Notes: generated by a model from the letters alone, not told the origin. A stretch of 64,000 nt of DNA from Parabacteroides chongii (GCF_029581355.1 NZ_CP120849.1:3628501-3692500), one strand, 5' to 3'; shown: positions 32,371 to 42,767, counted from the stretch's first letter. A program made the numbers and translations.

Positions 32371-34557
32371 CTATCTGATAAATAATAATTCGCGATATTT
32401 CGGTAATGTCCACATCTGGTCGTCTACAACCAGTTCTAGTTTGTCGATGTGGTAGCGGATCTCTTCCAGCATTGGGACGATGGTGTCGTGGTAGGCAATG
32501 GCCTTTTCGCGTTCGCTCTCGATCTTGTTGGCAACCTTACGAGCTTCGACCATTTCGTCGACCTTTTCCTTGATGAAGTTGGTGCGGCAAGCGATGTCTT
32601 CGATGATCTCCAGGTTGCGGGCGGAAAGGACGGATGCCTTGTCTGCCGGGAAAAGATCTTTCATTTTATAAACGTTGTCGACCAGCGAAGTCTGATAGCG
32701 GGTGGCGATAGGGATGATATGGTTCATCGTCAAGTCGCCCAATACACGGGCTTCGATCTGTATCTTCTTTGTATATGTTTCCCATTTCACTTCGTTACGG
32801 GCTTCCAGCTCTTTGCGGGTCATGACGCCTGTCGACTCGAACATCTTGATGCTACTTTCTTTCAGGTAGTTGTCGAAAATGACCGGTACACTGGTTTCAC
32901 AATCCAGGCCGCGGCGTTTGGCCTCTTCTTTCCATTCATCGCTATAACCGTTGCCGTCGAAATGGATGGCTTTACATTCTTTGATGTCTTTGCGGAGCAC
33001 TTCCAGGATGGCGGCAAACTTGTCTTTACCGGTTGCGATCTTTCCGTCTACCTCTGCTTTAAATAGCTTCAATTGTTCGGCAACGGCGGCATTCAGAGCC
33101 AGCATCGCCGAGGCACAATTGGCTTCGGAACCTACGGCGCGGAATTCGAAACGGTTTCCGGTGAAAGCGAAAGGAGAGGTACGGTTACGGTCGGTGTTAT
33201 CGATCAGTAATTCGGGGATACGGGCGATATCCAGTTTCATTCCCTGTTTACCGGCCAGCATGAGATCCTCCGGTTCACTCTTTTCCAGATGGTCTAAAAC
33301 CTGTGATAACTGGGTTCCCAGGAAGCTGGAGATGATTGCGGGAGGTGCTTCGTTGGCTCCCAGGCGGTGGGCGTTGGTTGCGCTGGAGATACTTGCTTTC
33401 AGTAATCCGTTGTGACGGTAAACGGCCATCAAAACATTTACAACGAAAGTGATGAAGCGCAGGTTGTCTTCCGGAGTCTTACCAGGTCCCATCAGGCCGA
33501 TGCCTGTATCGGTACCCAGCGACCAGTTGTTGTGCTTACCTGATCCGTTCACTCCTTTGAATGGTTTTTCATGCAACAGGACACGGAAACCATGCTTGCG
33601 GCTGATCTTACGCATCAAGGCCATGACGAGCAGGTTGTGGTCGTTTGCCAGGTTACATTCTTCAAAGATAGGAGCCAGCTCGAATTGGTTGGGAGCTACT
33701 TCGTTGTGGCGGGTCTTCAATGGAATACCCAATTTGAGAGATTCAATTTCCAACTCTTTCATAAATTCCATGACGCGGGTAGGAATGGCACCGAAGTAGT
33801 GATCTTCCAGTTGCTGGTTCTTACTGCTTTCGTGGCCCATCAGCGTACGACCGCTAAGCAACAGGTCGGGACGGGCGGCATACAGACCTTCGTCTACCAG
33901 GAAGTATTCCTGTTCCCATCCCAAATAAGCGTATACTTTCTTTACATCCGGATTGAAATAGTGGCATACGTCGACGGCGGCTTTATTGACGGCTTCCAAT
34001 GCTTTCAGCAAGGGAGCCTTATAGTCCAGCGATTCGCCGGTATAAGCGATGAAGATGGTCGGTATACACAAGGTATCGCCAACGATAAAAGCAGGGGATG
34101 AAGGATCCCAAGCCGAATAGCCGCGTGCCTCAAACGTATTTCGGATACCGCCGTTCGGAAAACTGGAAGCATCCGGTTCCTGTTGGATCAGGAGTTTGCC
34201 GGCAAATTCTTCAACCATTCCGCCTTTGCCGTCGTGCTCTACGAAAGCATCATGTTTTTCGGCGGTTCCTTCGGTCAGAGGATGAAACCAGTGGGTATAA
34301 TGGGTTGCTCCCATTTCGATCGCCCATTTTTTCATACCGGAGGCTACGGCATCGGCCGTTTCCCGGTCAAGAGGAGTTCCGTTATCGATAGAATCGACTA
34401 GTCTGGCATAAGCCTTTTCCGGAAGATATTTGAACATCTTCTCACGGTTGAATACGTTCTTTCCGAAATATTCCGACGGACGTTCTGCCGGGGTGGCTAC
34501 TTCGGCGGCTCTTTTCTTGAAGGCCGATTCTACAACTCTGAATCTTAACTTTGACAT
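32371..34557 (-). CDS. glnN: Glutamine synthetase type III
   Basis: A 728-residue GSIII, the form common in Bacteroidales and about 250 residues longer than GSI. It forms glutamine from glutamate, ammonia and ATP. Recognised parts: FGKNVFNREKMFKYLPEKAY at the N-terminus, THYTHWFHPLTEGTAEKHDA, the catalytic-core segments GWEQEYFLVD, TRHNEVAPNQFELAPIFEE, VLLHEKPFKGVNGSGKHNNW and DRNRTSPFAFTGNRFEFRAV. The C-terminal extension is helical. It follows dapF-dapL on the same strand after a 317-base gap. Confidence 0.95.
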   Translation of the reverse strand: MSKLRFRVVESAFKKRAAEVATPAERPSEYFGKNVFNREKMFKYLPEKAYARLVDSIDNGTPLDRETADAVASGMKKWAIEMGATHYTHWFHPLTEGTAEKHDAFVEHDGKGGMVEEFAGKLLIQQEPDASSFPNGGIRNTFEARGYSAWDPSSPAFIVGDTLCIPTIFIAYTGESLDYKAPLLKALEAVNKAAVDVCHYFNPDVKKVYAYLGWEQEYFLVDEGLYAARPDLLLSGRTLMGHESSKNQQLEDHYFGAIPTRVMEFMKELEIESLKLGIPLKTRHNEVAPNQFELAPIFEECNLANDHNLLVMALMRKISRKHGFRVLLHEKPFKGVNGSGKHNNWSLGTDTGIGLMGPGKTPEDNLRFITFVVNVLMAVYRHNGLLKASISSATNAHRLGANEAPPAIISSFLGTQLSQVLDHLEKSEPEDLMLAGKQGMKLDIARIPELLIDNTDRNRTSPFAFTGNRFEFRAVGSEANCASAMLALNAAVAEQLKLFKAEVDGKIATGKDKFAAILEVLRKDIKECKAIHFDGNGYSDEWKEEAKRRGLDCETSVPVIFDNYLKESSIKMFESTGVMTRKELEARNEVKWETYTKKIQIEARVLGDLTMNHIIPIATRYQTSLVDNVYKMKDLFPADKASVLSARNLEIIEDIACRTNFIKEKVDEMVEARKVANKIESEREKAIAYHDTIVPMLEEIRYHIDKLELVVDDQMWTLPKYRELLFIR

Positions 34558-34874
34558 ACTATTTGATTTTAAAGTAAGTGTTTGTTATTATTTATCTTCC
34601 GGGAAGGGAGAAGGTACCTTCCTTTCCACATCCTGATGCAGTAATCACATATGTGGAGGGATTGCTGCCCTATAAAAAGGAGTATAGAGTTACCCGCCAT
34701 AGTTGGGGCTTGGCATTGCGGTATAACATTCTATAAAATCGAAAAGCTGCGGCCGGCTTCTCTATACGGTCCTTTTCATGAGATAACCTGAATTGATACA
34801 TTGTTTAGCTCTTTTGTTCCATCCTGCTTCCTACATTGTCAATTGTTAATTGTCAATTCTCAATTTTCAATTAT
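34558..34874. other. 317-bp gap upstream of glnN: palindromes and AT-rich repeats
   Basis: Next to dapL (34836-34872) are short repeats of the form CAATTGT/CAATTCT/CAATTTT. Nearer glnN are the palindromes GAAGGTACCTTC (34610-34621) and CACATATGTG (34646-34655), with CCACAT (34626-34631) able to pair with ATGTGG (34651-34656). An AAGC-TG-CGGCCG-GCTT dyad lies at 34743-34758. I found no TAnnTTTG box and no known riboswitch. Confidence 0.55.
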
Positions 34875-36101
34875 TCAGAGCCACTTCTTCAGCCTGGCCA
34901 TTGCCTCTAAAGTGTTGTCCCGGTCGCCAAAGGCGGTGAGTCTCAGATAACCTTCGCCACTCGGGCCGAATCCTACGCCCGGTGTGCCAACGATATTGAC
35001 TTCGTAAAGCAACTTATCAAAGAATTTCCAGGAGGAGAGCCCTTTCGGAGCTTTTACCCAGAGATAAGGAGCATTTTCACCTCCCCATACCTTCAGACCG
35101 CAACCCTGGAGACCTTCTTTCATAATACGTGCGTTAGTCATATAATAGTTGATCGTTGCCTTCACTTGTTCTTTTCCTTCCGGAGAGTAGACCGCCTCGG
35201 CACCCCGCTGGGTGATGTAGCTGGTCCCGTTGAATTTGGTCGTTTGACGGCGGTTCCATAGCTTGTTCAATTGTACCTTTTCGCCTCCCAGGGTAAAGCC
35301 GTTCAGCTCTTTCGGCACAACCGTATATCCGCAACGTACTCCGGTGAAACCGGCGGTCTTCGAGAAGCTACGAAATTCGATGGCAACCTTTTTCGCCCCT
35401 TTGATTTCATAGATCGAGTGAGGGATGTTCGGGTCCTGTATGTAAGCTTCGTAAGCTGAATCGTACATGATCAGTACATCGTTTGCCAGTGCGTAGTTTA
35501 CCCATTTCTTCAACTCGTCTTTTGTCAGGCTTGTGCCTGTCGGGTTATTGGGGTAACAGAGGTAGAGGATATCCACCCGGCGGCTCGGAAGTTCGGGAAT
35601 GAAATCGTTTTCTTCCGTGCAGGGAATATAAACGACATCGCTCCATTTCCCGTTTTCCAACACTCCGGTACGTCCGCTCATGACGTTGGAATCTATATAG
35701 ACGGGGTAGACCGGATCGAGTACCCCGATACTATTATCATGGCGGAGAATATCGCCTATATTTCCGCAATCGCTTTTGGCACCGTCACTGACGAAAACTT
35801 CGCCCGGCTCCACAAATATCCCTCGGCTGGCATAATCATTCTTGATGATAGCGTCGATCAGGAAAGGATAACCCTGTTCGGGACCGTAGCCGTGGAAATT
35901 CTCCTGGGTTGCCAGGTCGTCGACGGCTTTGTGCATCGCTTCGATAACGGCTGGTGCCAGTGGTTGTGTTACATCACCGATTCCCATGCGGATTATTTTT
36001 TCTTTAGGGTGCGTTATCTTGAAACTATTTACTTTTTTCGCAATGTCGGAAAACAGGTAACTGTTCTGTAGTTTCAGGAAATGTTCGTTAATCAGTGCCA
36101 T
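34875..36101 (-). CDS. dapL: LL-diaminopimelate aminotransferase
   Basis: A 408-residue PLP enzyme making LL-diaminopimelate directly from tetrahydrodipicolinate and glutamate, the one-step lysine/peptidoglycan branch used by Bacteroidales, chlamydiae and plants. Signatures: [62 protein letters not shown], and the PLP lysine in [20 protein letters not shown]. It lies 65 bases after dapF on the same strand (with the start at 36976), so the two pathway genes are co-transcribed. Confidence 0.95.
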   Translation of the reverse strand: MALINEHFLKLQNSYLFSDIAKKVNSFKITHPKEKIIRMGIGDVTQPLAPAVIEAMHKAVDDLATQENFHGYGPEQGYPFLIDAIIKNDYASRGIFVEPGEVFVSDGAKSDCGNIGDILRHDNSIGVLDPVYPVYIDSNVMSGRTGVLENGKWSDVVYIPCTEENDFIPELPSRRVDILYLCYPNNPTGTSLTKDELKKWVNYALANDVLIMYDSAYEAYIQDPNIPHSIYEIKGAKKVAIEFRSFSKTAGFTGVRCGYTVVPKELNGFTLGGEKVQLNKLWNRRQTTKFNGTSYITQRGAEAVYSPEGKEQVKATINYYMTNARIMKEGLQGCGLKVWGGENAPYLWVKAPKGLSSWKFFDKLLYEVNIVGTPGVGFGPSGEGYLRLTAFGDRDNTLEAMARLKKWL

Positions 36102-36166
36102 ATTCGTTCTGTTGTTTTATGTTGTTGTCTTGTGGAGACAGGGGATACCTGTCTTTTATCCTTTTG

Positions 36167-36976
36167 TTATACTTCTATTGTCCCTTCAAATACGGTAACT
36201 GCTCCTCCGGTCATATAGACTTTACCATTGTCTTTATCCCAGTGGATGGTGAGCGGTCCGCCGTCCATGATCACTTTTGTTTTACGTTGGGTCTTGCCAC
36301 ATACGACTCCTGCGACGGCCGTTGCACAAGCACCTGTTCCGCAAGCTTGGGTAATCCCTGATCCCCGTTCCCATACCCTCATCCGGACTTCATCGTCTTT
36401 TAAAACCTGTACAAACTCAACATTTGTCCGGTCGGGGAAGAGGGGATGACATTCCAGCTTAGGTCCGATAGCCGGCAAGTCGATATCGTTTATATTAGTA
36501 ACAAAAATAACCAGGTGAGGGTTTCCCATCGACAGGATAGTGCCGGTATAGGTTTGTCCGTCGGCTTCCAGTTCAATGGATGGTTCAATTATTTCCGGGG
36601 TTCCCATATCGACCGTTACTTCGGTTACGGTGCCGTTGGAAACCGCCAGTTGGAGAATCTTGATGCCTGATAATGTTTCCAGTGTGACTATCTCTTTGTT
36701 GGTCAGTCCTGCTTCATACACATATTTACCTATACAACGGGAAGCGTTTCCGCACATCCTGGCTTCGGAGCCGTCGGCATTGAATATCCGCATGCTGAAA
36801 TCTGCTTTTTCCGATGAACCGATTAAAACCAATCCATCCGATCCGATACCTGTATGCGGTGCACTTAACTTAATGGCCAGCTCTTCCGGATTTTCCAGCG
36901 GATAAGCCATCGAGTTTACGTATATGTAGTCGTTACCGGCTCCGTGCATCTTTGTGAATCTAATTGGATTTGTCAT
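36167..36976 (-). CDS. dapF: Diaminopimelate epimerase
   Basis: A 269-residue cofactor-independent epimerase turning LL- into meso-diaminopimelate. Both active-site cysteines are visible: [17 protein letters not shown] near residue 74 and [17 protein letters not shown] near residue 217. The start [14 protein letters not shown] is the family start, so I use the ATG at 36976; the longer frame to 37066 crosses the -7 box at 37024. The dapF-dapL order matches consecutive steps in reverse. Confidence 0.94.
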   Translation of the reverse strand: MTNPIRFTKMHGAGNDYIYVNSMAYPLENPEELAIKLSAPHTGIGSDGLVLIGSSEKADFSMRIFNADGSEARMCGNASRCIGKYVYEAGLTNKEIVTLETLSGIKILQLAVSNGTVTEVTVDMGTPEIIEPSIELEADGQTYTGTILSMGNPHLVIFVTNINDIDLPAIGPKLECHPLFPDRTNVEFVQVLKDDEVRMRVWERGSGITQACGTGACATAVAGVVCGKTQRKTKVIMDGGPLTIHWDKDNGKVYMTGGAVTVFEGTIEV

Positions 36977-37023
36977 TTCGATTGTTTTACTCCTTTGGAT
37001 ATTTCTTTTTGTTTTGTTATAAT

Positions 37024-37031
37024 GCAAATAT
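37024..37031 (-). promoter_or_regulatory. -7 box of the dapF-dapL promoter
   Basis: TATATTTG on the - strand, 47 bases before the dapF ATG. The -33 region is AT-rich without a clear TTTG. Confidence 0.5.
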
Positions 37032-37258
37032 ACGACGTTTTGGTATTTTATATACGATAAATGCATCTAAATGTTCTATAAAACGATGCGTGGCAATAAA
37101 TTGTTTCAATAATCCCCTTTGTTTGTTATGAATTATAACTATATAACAGTAAATAGGAGCATATTGTAAGTTGGCGTAAGTGAAAACTTGTTGAAATATC
37201 GTTAAAAGGACACTTGTTATACCTGGTAAGTATGACTATTTGTCAATGAAAGGAGATG

Positions 37259-37314
37259 AAATAGACGCCATCCTGAACGAAAAGTAAGTGAATCGTTCAA
37301 AATGACGTCTATTT
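37259..37314 (-). ncRNA. 22-bp inverted repeat, structured RNA candidate
   Basis: Arms 37259-37280 and 37293-37314 with a 12-base loop. On the + strand the arms have three C-A mismatches (positions 10, 14 and 15 of the first arm). On the - strand all three become G-U wobbles, giving an unbroken 22-bp RNA helix. This asymmetry says that the structure is maintained in a leftward transcript. It lies just beyond the susD terminator and before the dapF promoter. Function unknown; read-through 3' region or small RNA are both possible. Confidence 0.45.
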
Positions 37315-37322
37315 GTAAAAAG

Positions 37323-37356
37323 AACGGGAACTAAAAGATTACTCTTAGCTCCCGTT
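37323..37356 (-). terminator. Terminator of the susCD operon
   Basis: AACGGGAACTAA (37323-37334) pairs with TTAGCTCCCGTT (37345-37356) except for one mismatch, with a 10-base loop. On the - strand the hairpin is followed by CTTTTTAC. It lies 27 bases past the susD stop. Confidence 0.8.
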
Positions 37357-37383
37357 TTATTTAGCTAGTTGAAAAGGCCGTTT

Positions 37384-39054
37384 TTATAAGCCGGCTTGTG
37401 GGTCGAATGTACCGTTTTCCCATCCTTTTGTCTGTTCCAGGTTGGGGTTATTGCTCATTTCACCCCGTTTCATTGGCAGGAAGTACATTTGTTTGTTTGT
37501 GATCATTGGCGTATTATCACGATCAAACAGATAAGTGGAATAACCTCCATCTTCCTTTTTGGTCATTACTAACGCATGACGTTTTTCCTGCCCTGTCATT
37601 AATTTGTCGTAGATCATCCAGCGACGCATATCCCATAAACGTTTTTGTTCAAACAACAATTCGATAAAACGTTCTTCACGTACAGCTTCACGCATTTCTT
37701 CTTGATTCATGTTCGGATTCAAGCCATACAGCATTCCTTTCATGTCCGGATTGGAGCTGGTTTCTTTGATACCGGCACGTTTACGGATTTGTTTTAACAT
37801 CTCGAATGCTTCATTCTGCTTATCTACCTCAACTGCTGCTTCGGCATAGTTCAACATGACTTCTGCTAAACGAATGTCAATGAAATCGGTTCCTGATTTC
37901 TGACATTCATCAATCGACAAACTTTGGTTGATACCTTTCTTGGAATAATATCCAGTTCGAGTACCCATGTTTTTCCCATACGCATAGTCATTTCGAGCAT
38001 CTTCATTCAATTCCATCTTTTCGTTGAAATAAGTGCTACCTTGGTAAACTATTGTTGCATAGAAACGATTGTCACGATTTTCCCACAATTTAAAGATATC
38101 TCCGCTACCTTCTTTTTCCCAATCGGCATAGGTGTAGGTTCCACCATCAATAGTCGGGAAGCGGTCGATAACCTCTTGTGTCGGATGACATCCACCGGTA
38201 GAATTTTGTGAGAATTTGATTGGTCGAACTGCCGCATCGCGGTTATGTGTACGGGTTGGGTTTTCATAGCGGATAGCAAAGATTACTTCTTTGTTCATTT
38301 CTTCCAAGAATAATTCACCGTAGTCTTCGTATAAGGCATGTCCTTGACCGATCAGGTAGTCAAGTGTCGCCTTGTTGCTGTCGTATGCTGTTTGCCAATG
38401 TTCAATATTATTGCTTGGATTGAATTGCGGACTGGCACGGAACAACAATACTCGTCCTAAGAAAGCTTTGACACCTCCTTTAGTAATACGTCCCAAATCA
38501 GTGGCTTCGTATGCATCAGGCAATTTATCTGCACAAGCATTTAATTCATTAATAATGAACTCAAAGCATTCGTTGGTTGAATTACGTTTGACAAAGAGGT
38601 CGTCTGTTATCTCTTGGGGTACTGTTATCAAAGGCACACCGCCATAGCGTTTTACCATTTCAAAATAGAGGTAAGCCCGGATGAAACGAGCTTCATGGAT
38701 TAAACGGTCAGCCAGTTCACGGTCAATGGTACATACCTCCGGGTTTGATGCATTTTGTATAAAAATGTTACAATTGCGGATGTTTGCATACGGCCAGTAC
38801 CAGATGGGACTATCCGGGGTAATGGTACCGTTTGTCCAAGATCCACCACCGGTAGCCTCGTCTGAGGCATCAGCTACGGAGGTGTCCCATGCCGGAATAG
38901 AGGCATATAATGCGTTCAGAAAAGAGGTTGTCAATGTTTTATCAACCCAAACTTGCTCTTCTGAGATTGAACTCAAGTCTTCTTTATCCAATATGCTGGA
39001 ACATGAAGATGATAAAGCCAAAATGGCTGCACATGTAATAAATATTTTTTTCAT
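37384..39054 (-). CDS. SusD/RagB-family glycan-binding lipoprotein
   Basis: A 556-residue outer-membrane surface lipoprotein that closes over the SusC channel. Leader MKKIFITCAAILALSSSCSS contains the SSSC lipobox (Cys about 18). Typical SusD blocks are NIRNCNIFIQNA, EARFIRAYLYFEMVKRYGGV, TKGGVKAFLGRVLLF, FIDIRLAEVMLNYAEAAVEV, LKQIRKRAGI and EAVREERFIELLFEQKRLWD. The last 40 residues (ITNKQMYFLPMKRGEMSNNP) are the conserved end. It lies 18 bases after susC on the same strand. The specificity cannot be read, but the GH89 gene of the same regulon suggests an alpha-GlcNAc-containing glycan. Confidence 0.93.
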   Translation of the reverse strand: MKKIFITCAAILALSSSCSSILDKEDLSSISEEQVWVDKTLTTSFLNALYASIPAWDTSVADASDEATGGGSWTNGTITPDSPIWYWPYANIRNCNIFIQNASNPEVCTIDRELADRLIHEARFIRAYLYFEMVKRYGGVPLITVPQEITDDLFVKRNSTNECFEFIINELNACADKLPDAYEATDLGRITKGGVKAFLGRVLLFRASPQFNPSNNIEHWQTAYDSNKATLDYLIGQGHALYEDYGELFLEEMNKEVIFAIRYENPTRTHNRDAAVRPIKFSQNSTGGCHPTQEVIDRFPTIDGGTYTYADWEKEGSGDIFKLWENRDNRFYATIVYQGSTYFNEKMELNEDARNDYAYGKNMGTRTGYYSKKGINQSLSIDECQKSGTDFIDIRLAEVMLNYAEAAVEVDKQNEAFEMLKQIRKRAGIKETSSNPDMKGMLYGLNPNMNQEEMREAVREERFIELLFEQKRLWDMRRWMIYDKLMTGQEKRHALVMTKKEDGGYSTYLFDRDNTPMITNKQMYFLPMKRGEMSNNPNLEQTKGWENGTFDPQAGL

Positions 39055-39072
39055 ATCGAATTACTCAAATGA

Positions 39073-42000
39073 TTAGAAACTAACATTAACACCGAAGTTA
39101 AAACTCTTTGTCAACGGATATTGGTAAGCACCGCGATCGCCACTATTTTCCGGATCGTAAATGCCGATGTGGTCTAACACGAACAAGTTAGTCCCTGATA
39201 CATAAAAACGGCAACGGTCTACACCGATTGAACTCATCCATTGCTTAGGCAATGTATAACCGATTTCGATATTTTTACAACGGAAATAGTTACCATTCAT
39301 CAGCCAGAATGTAGAAGCTTGGCTATTGGCTCCTACAGACCCTGTACCTCCTACACGCGGATATTCGCCATTGATATTATCAGGAGAATAGGCATCCGAC
39401 CAAATATTTAAAACCGTTTGCTCTGTCCACGTATCACCGCGGTTAGGGAACATGATTGAACGATGACCGACTCCTTGGAAGAATGCTGTGAGGTCAAACC
39501 CTTTCCATTCACCTCCTAAGCTGATACCATAGATGATTTCAGGATCTTTACTATATAGTGAAAGAACTGCTTTGTCATTACCATCGACTATTCCATCGGG
39601 ACCACCAACACCACCGGCACCATGTATATCTTGCAGGATGACGTCTCCTTTTGACCAATTGAAACCACCATTATATTGAGGTAAACCGACAAGGTCTTCG
39701 TCTGTACGGGCAATACCATTGGCGATATAACCCGTGATAAAGTTGATTGGACGACCTGTTTTTAATTCCCATTCGTAAGCATTGGCAGATTCATCAATTT
39801 TAGTGTAATGATTGCGGGCGAAGGAAAAGTTGGTTGATACATAGTAGGTCACATCACCAATTTTATTGTCGTGACGTATTAAGAATTCACAACCTTGGTT
39901 GATCATTTCGGCATAGTTTTCTTTCGGAAGACTGGCACCGAACGTTTCTGGTATCGTACGTGTACGAGCCATCAGGATATCTTTTGTCTTTTTATGGAAA
40001 TAATCAAATTCCAAGCTCAATAATCCATTCCATAATCCGAGGTCGAAACCAACATCAGCCGTTGTGGTTGTTTCCCAGGTAATGCCTCTACTAGGATAAA
40101 CCCCAGGTAGAATACCGGTTGCTCCACTTCCAAATACAACGTTGCTACCAGTGTTGAATTTACTCAAATATTGGTAATAAGCAACATCGCTTCCTCCATC
40201 ATTACCTAAGGTTCCATAAGATGCACGAAGTTTCAAATTGTTGATGAAGCTTAGTTTTTCATTTGATTTGAAGAAATTTTCTTCTGTTACACGCCATCCG
40301 GCAGATACTGACGGGAAGAATCCCCAACGTTTTCCCGGGATCCATTTTACGGAAGAGTCGTAACGAAAGTTGGCCTCTAACAAATATCTGTTGTCAAAGC
40401 CGTAATTGACACGTCCTACATAACCGATACGCCCGATTTCAGATTCGTTACCGCTAGCATCTTTCCATTGGCTATCGGCACTACCTGCAAACAGTTGTTC
40501 CAAAGATGGTGAAAGCAATTCTTTGCGTTGAGCCCAAAAATTATCTCCCCATTGTTCGAATTGTTCATATAAGAACATGGCTCCAATGTCATGTTTTCCA
40601 AATGTATGGTTATAGTTCAATTGCAGGTTCAATGTGTATGAACTGGTTTCGTTGAAATCTTTACGAACAAAGTTCCCGTTTTCAGTTCTTGTACGTGTTC
40701 CGGTAACGGGTGCATCATCGCGGATGATGTGGTTATGTTCACCGGATGTTTCGTGCATATACAACGTATAGGCTTTACCGACGGTCTTGTAGTTTTCATA
40801 ATATCGGCGGTAGTTGAACATCGCATTGGCGGTCAATCCTTCTACCCAAGGAATATCCCAATTAGCACTTAATTTGGTATTCAGGGTGTTCTTCTTTTTA
40901 GATCGATGTCCGTTCTTAATGGCTTCCAATACATTCCAGTTGTAAATGGTTGCATTGGGTTGTCCATTGATATAAGCAGGTTCTGTAGATGGAAAGTTCA
41001 ATAAAGCACGGTACATATCATTCATCAATTCCTGGTCGGAATCGTAAGGCCAATAAGGAGTCCTCTGATCGCCCATGTTTCCGTCAACGTCCAAACCGAT
41101 CGTAAAATTTTCAGCTACTTTGGCATCCACATTCGAACGGAAACTGTAGCGTTGGAAATCCAAATTATCGAATGTCCCGCTTTGATCGAAATAGCCGATT
41201 GACATGTAATAATTAATACGGTCGCTACCGCCATTGACACTCAGGTTATGCTGCATTGTGAATGGGTTTCTCCAAGCTAAATCCACCCAGTCCGTACTAT
41301 GCGTCTTGAAATATTCTTGTTCGTCGGCGGTGTAGTAACGAGTATCGGTTTCAGGAATACCGTTGTACATGAATTTGTTATTTAGATACACCGTTCTATC
41401 GTATGCGCTCAACACTTCTGGCTTGCGTGTCGATCGTTCGGTACCGAATAATCCTGAATAGCTGAATTGTGGTTTTTGATTCTTACCGCGTTTGGTTGAA
41501 ACAACAATCACACCGTTTGCTGCACGCGAACCATAAACGGCTGCTGAGGCTGCATCTTTCAGTACAGAGATGTTTTCGATTGTATTCGGATCCAATGCAT
41601 CGAAGTCGGCTTTTTCACGAACAACACCGTCGATTACGTAAGTTGGGTTTGTATTGTTGGGTGTATTGGTTCCACGGATGGTGATTGGGGAAGAAGCACC
41701 GGGCATACCTGATTTATTGTAAGAGAAGATACCCGGCATACGTCCGGCCATGGCATTGGAGATATTGGATACTGGAATAGTAGCAATATTTTCGGCCGAA
41801 ATGGTGGCAACCGAACCTGTTAGGTTCATTTTCTTCTGCGTACCGTAGCCGATAACGACTACTTCGTCTAACTTTTGTGTATCTTCCCGTAGGTTGATAG
41901 TAAAATCGGTTTGTCCTGCCACTTTTACGGTCTGAGTCAGGTAACCGATAAAAGATACTTGTAATGTTGCATTTTCCGGAACTTCCAAAGTGAAGCGACC

Positions 42001-42501
42001 ATCCATGTCGGTGATTGTGCCAATGGTAGTACCGTCGACAGATACGTTCGCACCGGTGATAGGACCGAATTGATCGTTGACTACTCCTTTGATTGTTTTT
42101 GTCTTTTGTTGTGTAGCTTCTGCTACCATATTTTTCGGACGTAGAATGATTTGTTTGTCATTGACGCTATATTCAATGTTTGCGGCTTTACAAATTTCAT
42201 TCAAAATAGTTTCGATCGATTTCTCCTTTACTTTAATGTTTACTTTACGGTCAACATTAATAAGTTGACTATTATACATAAAATAAAAGTCGGAACTTTC
42301 TTCGATTTCCTGTAAGACTTGCTCTACAGAAGCATTCCTCATGTCTAAAGAAATTCTGGCAGACTGGGAGTACAATGAGCTTGCACTTGCCGTGCTTAAA
42401 AAGCAAGTCAAACATAATGCTGCAAGTTTCATACGCATTGGAATTTTTGGTAATAAGTCAAAATTTGACTTAAAACCTTCTGGGTTTGATAAATTCTTCA
42501 T
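39073..42501 (-). CDS. SusC/RagA-family TonB-dependent transporter with STN domain
   Basis: A 1142-residue outer-membrane transporter. After the leader (RMKLAALCLTCFLSTASAS) comes an STN domain at about residues 50-120 (SARISLDMRNASVEQVLQEI, then IKVKEKSIETILNEICKA), which passes a signal to FecR-type anti-sigma factors. Then come a carboxypeptidase-like domain (VVNDQFGPITGANVSVDGTT), the TonB-box area (LDEVVVIGYGTQKK), the plug (IRGTNTPNNTNPTYVIDGVV, VLKDAASAAVYGSRAANGVI) and the beta-barrel ending NFGVNVSF. The STN domain and the adjacent fecR and sigma genes show it both imports and senses its glycan. Confidence 0.95.
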   Translation of the reverse strand: MKNLSNPEGFKSNFDLLPKIPMRMKLAALCLTCFLSTASASSLYSQSARISLDMRNASVEQVLQEIEESSDFYFMYNSQLINVDRKVNIKVKEKSIETILNEICKAANIEYSVNDKQIILRPKNMVAEATQQKTKTIKGVVNDQFGPITGANVSVDGTTIGTITDMDGRFTLEVPENATLQVSFIGYLTQTVKVAGQTDFTINLREDTQKLDEVVVIGYGTQKKMNLTGSVATISAENIATIPVSNISNAMAGRMPGIFSYNKSGMPGASSPITIRGTNTPNNTNPTYVIDGVVREKADFDALDPNTIENISVLKDAASAAVYGSRAANGVIVVSTKRGKNQKPQFSYSGLFGTERSTRKPEVLSAYDRTVYLNNKFMYNGIPETDTRYYTADEQEYFKTHSTDWVDLAWRNPFTMQHNLSVNGGSDRINYYMSIGYFDQSGTFDNLDFQRYSFRSNVDAKVAENFTIGLDVDGNMGDQRTPYWPYDSDQELMNDMYRALLNFPSTEPAYINGQPNATIYNWNVLEAIKNGHRSKKKNTLNTKLSANWDIPWVEGLTANAMFNYRRYYENYKTVGKAYTLYMHETSGEHNHIIRDDAPVTGTRTRTENGNFVRKDFNETSSYTLNLQLNYNHTFGKHDIGAMFLYEQFEQWGDNFWAQRKELLSPSLEQLFAGSADSQWKDASGNESEIGRIGYVGRVNYGFDNRYLLEANFRYDSSVKWIPGKRWGFFPSVSAGWRVTEENFFKSNEKLSFINNLKLRASYGTLGNDGGSDVAYYQYLSKFNTGSNVVFGSGATGILPGVYPSRGITWETTTTADVGFDLGLWNGLLSLEFDYFHKKTKDILMARTRTIPETFGASLPKENYAEMINQGCEFLIRHDNKIGDVTYYVSTNFSFARNHYTKIDESANAYEWELKTGRPINFITGYIANGIARTDEDLVGLPQYNGGFNWSKGDVILQDIHGAGGVGGPDGIVDGNDKAVLSLYSKDPEIIYGISLGGEWKGFDLTAFFQGVGHRSIMFPNRGDTWTEQTVLNIWSDAYSPDNINGEYPRVGGTGSVGANSQASTFWLMNGNYFRCKNIEIGYTLPKQWMSSIGVDRCRFYVSGTNLFVLDHIGIYDPENSGDRGAYQYPLTKSFNFGVNVSF

Positions 42502-42767
42502 AAATTCACATTATCAAATTTAATTAGGTTTGAAAAATAACTTGGTTGGGGATTACCATTCGTCAGGTGAGATTTTCGGATTGGTAATTCTTTTGATTGA
42601 AGCAGGAAAATGTGACCAGCATTTTTCTGCTTTTCTTTTAGGTTTCCATTCTCATACAATACTTTTTTAAGTTAACAATTATAACATTTATCTTTATTTT
42701 GATATTAGACGTAACGTGTGGGCAAACACCCTATGAGAAAATGAACTTTTTTCTTTTTGGGTGATTT
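42502..42767. other. susC leader region
   Basis: About 200 bases separate the inferred transcription start from the susC ATG. Only the ECF-type promoter at 42705-42735 was identified. The leader is AT-rich and without a clear terminator. Confidence 0.5.
42705..42735 (-). promoter_or_regulatory. ECF-type promoter upstream of susC
   Basis: Read leftward: CATAGGGT (42735-42728), 16 bases, CGTCTAA (42711-42705). The same two blocks, 15-16 bases apart, occur before fecR (43836-43807) and GH89 (47079-47049). The shared arrangement, absence of a TAnnTTTG box and position beside an ECF sigma gene support recognition by that sigma factor. Confidence 0.7.

Larger units (their letters stand above)
37032..37383. 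other. Gap between dapF and susD
   Basis: About 350 bp without a gene. It contains the wobble-paired inverted repeat at 37259-37314 and the susD terminator at 37323-37356. The stretch 37032-37258 is AT-rich and I see no coding potential or clear motif in it. Confidence 0.5.

Noticed and set aside
34836..34872. Mobile-element end (CAATTGT-type repeats)
   Set aside because: Only short, AT-rich, irregular repeats without paired inverted ends or a target duplication.
34558..34874. Known riboswitch or glutamine-sensing RNA before glnN
   Set aside because: I could not match the conserved core of any riboswitch class that I know; only palindromes remain.
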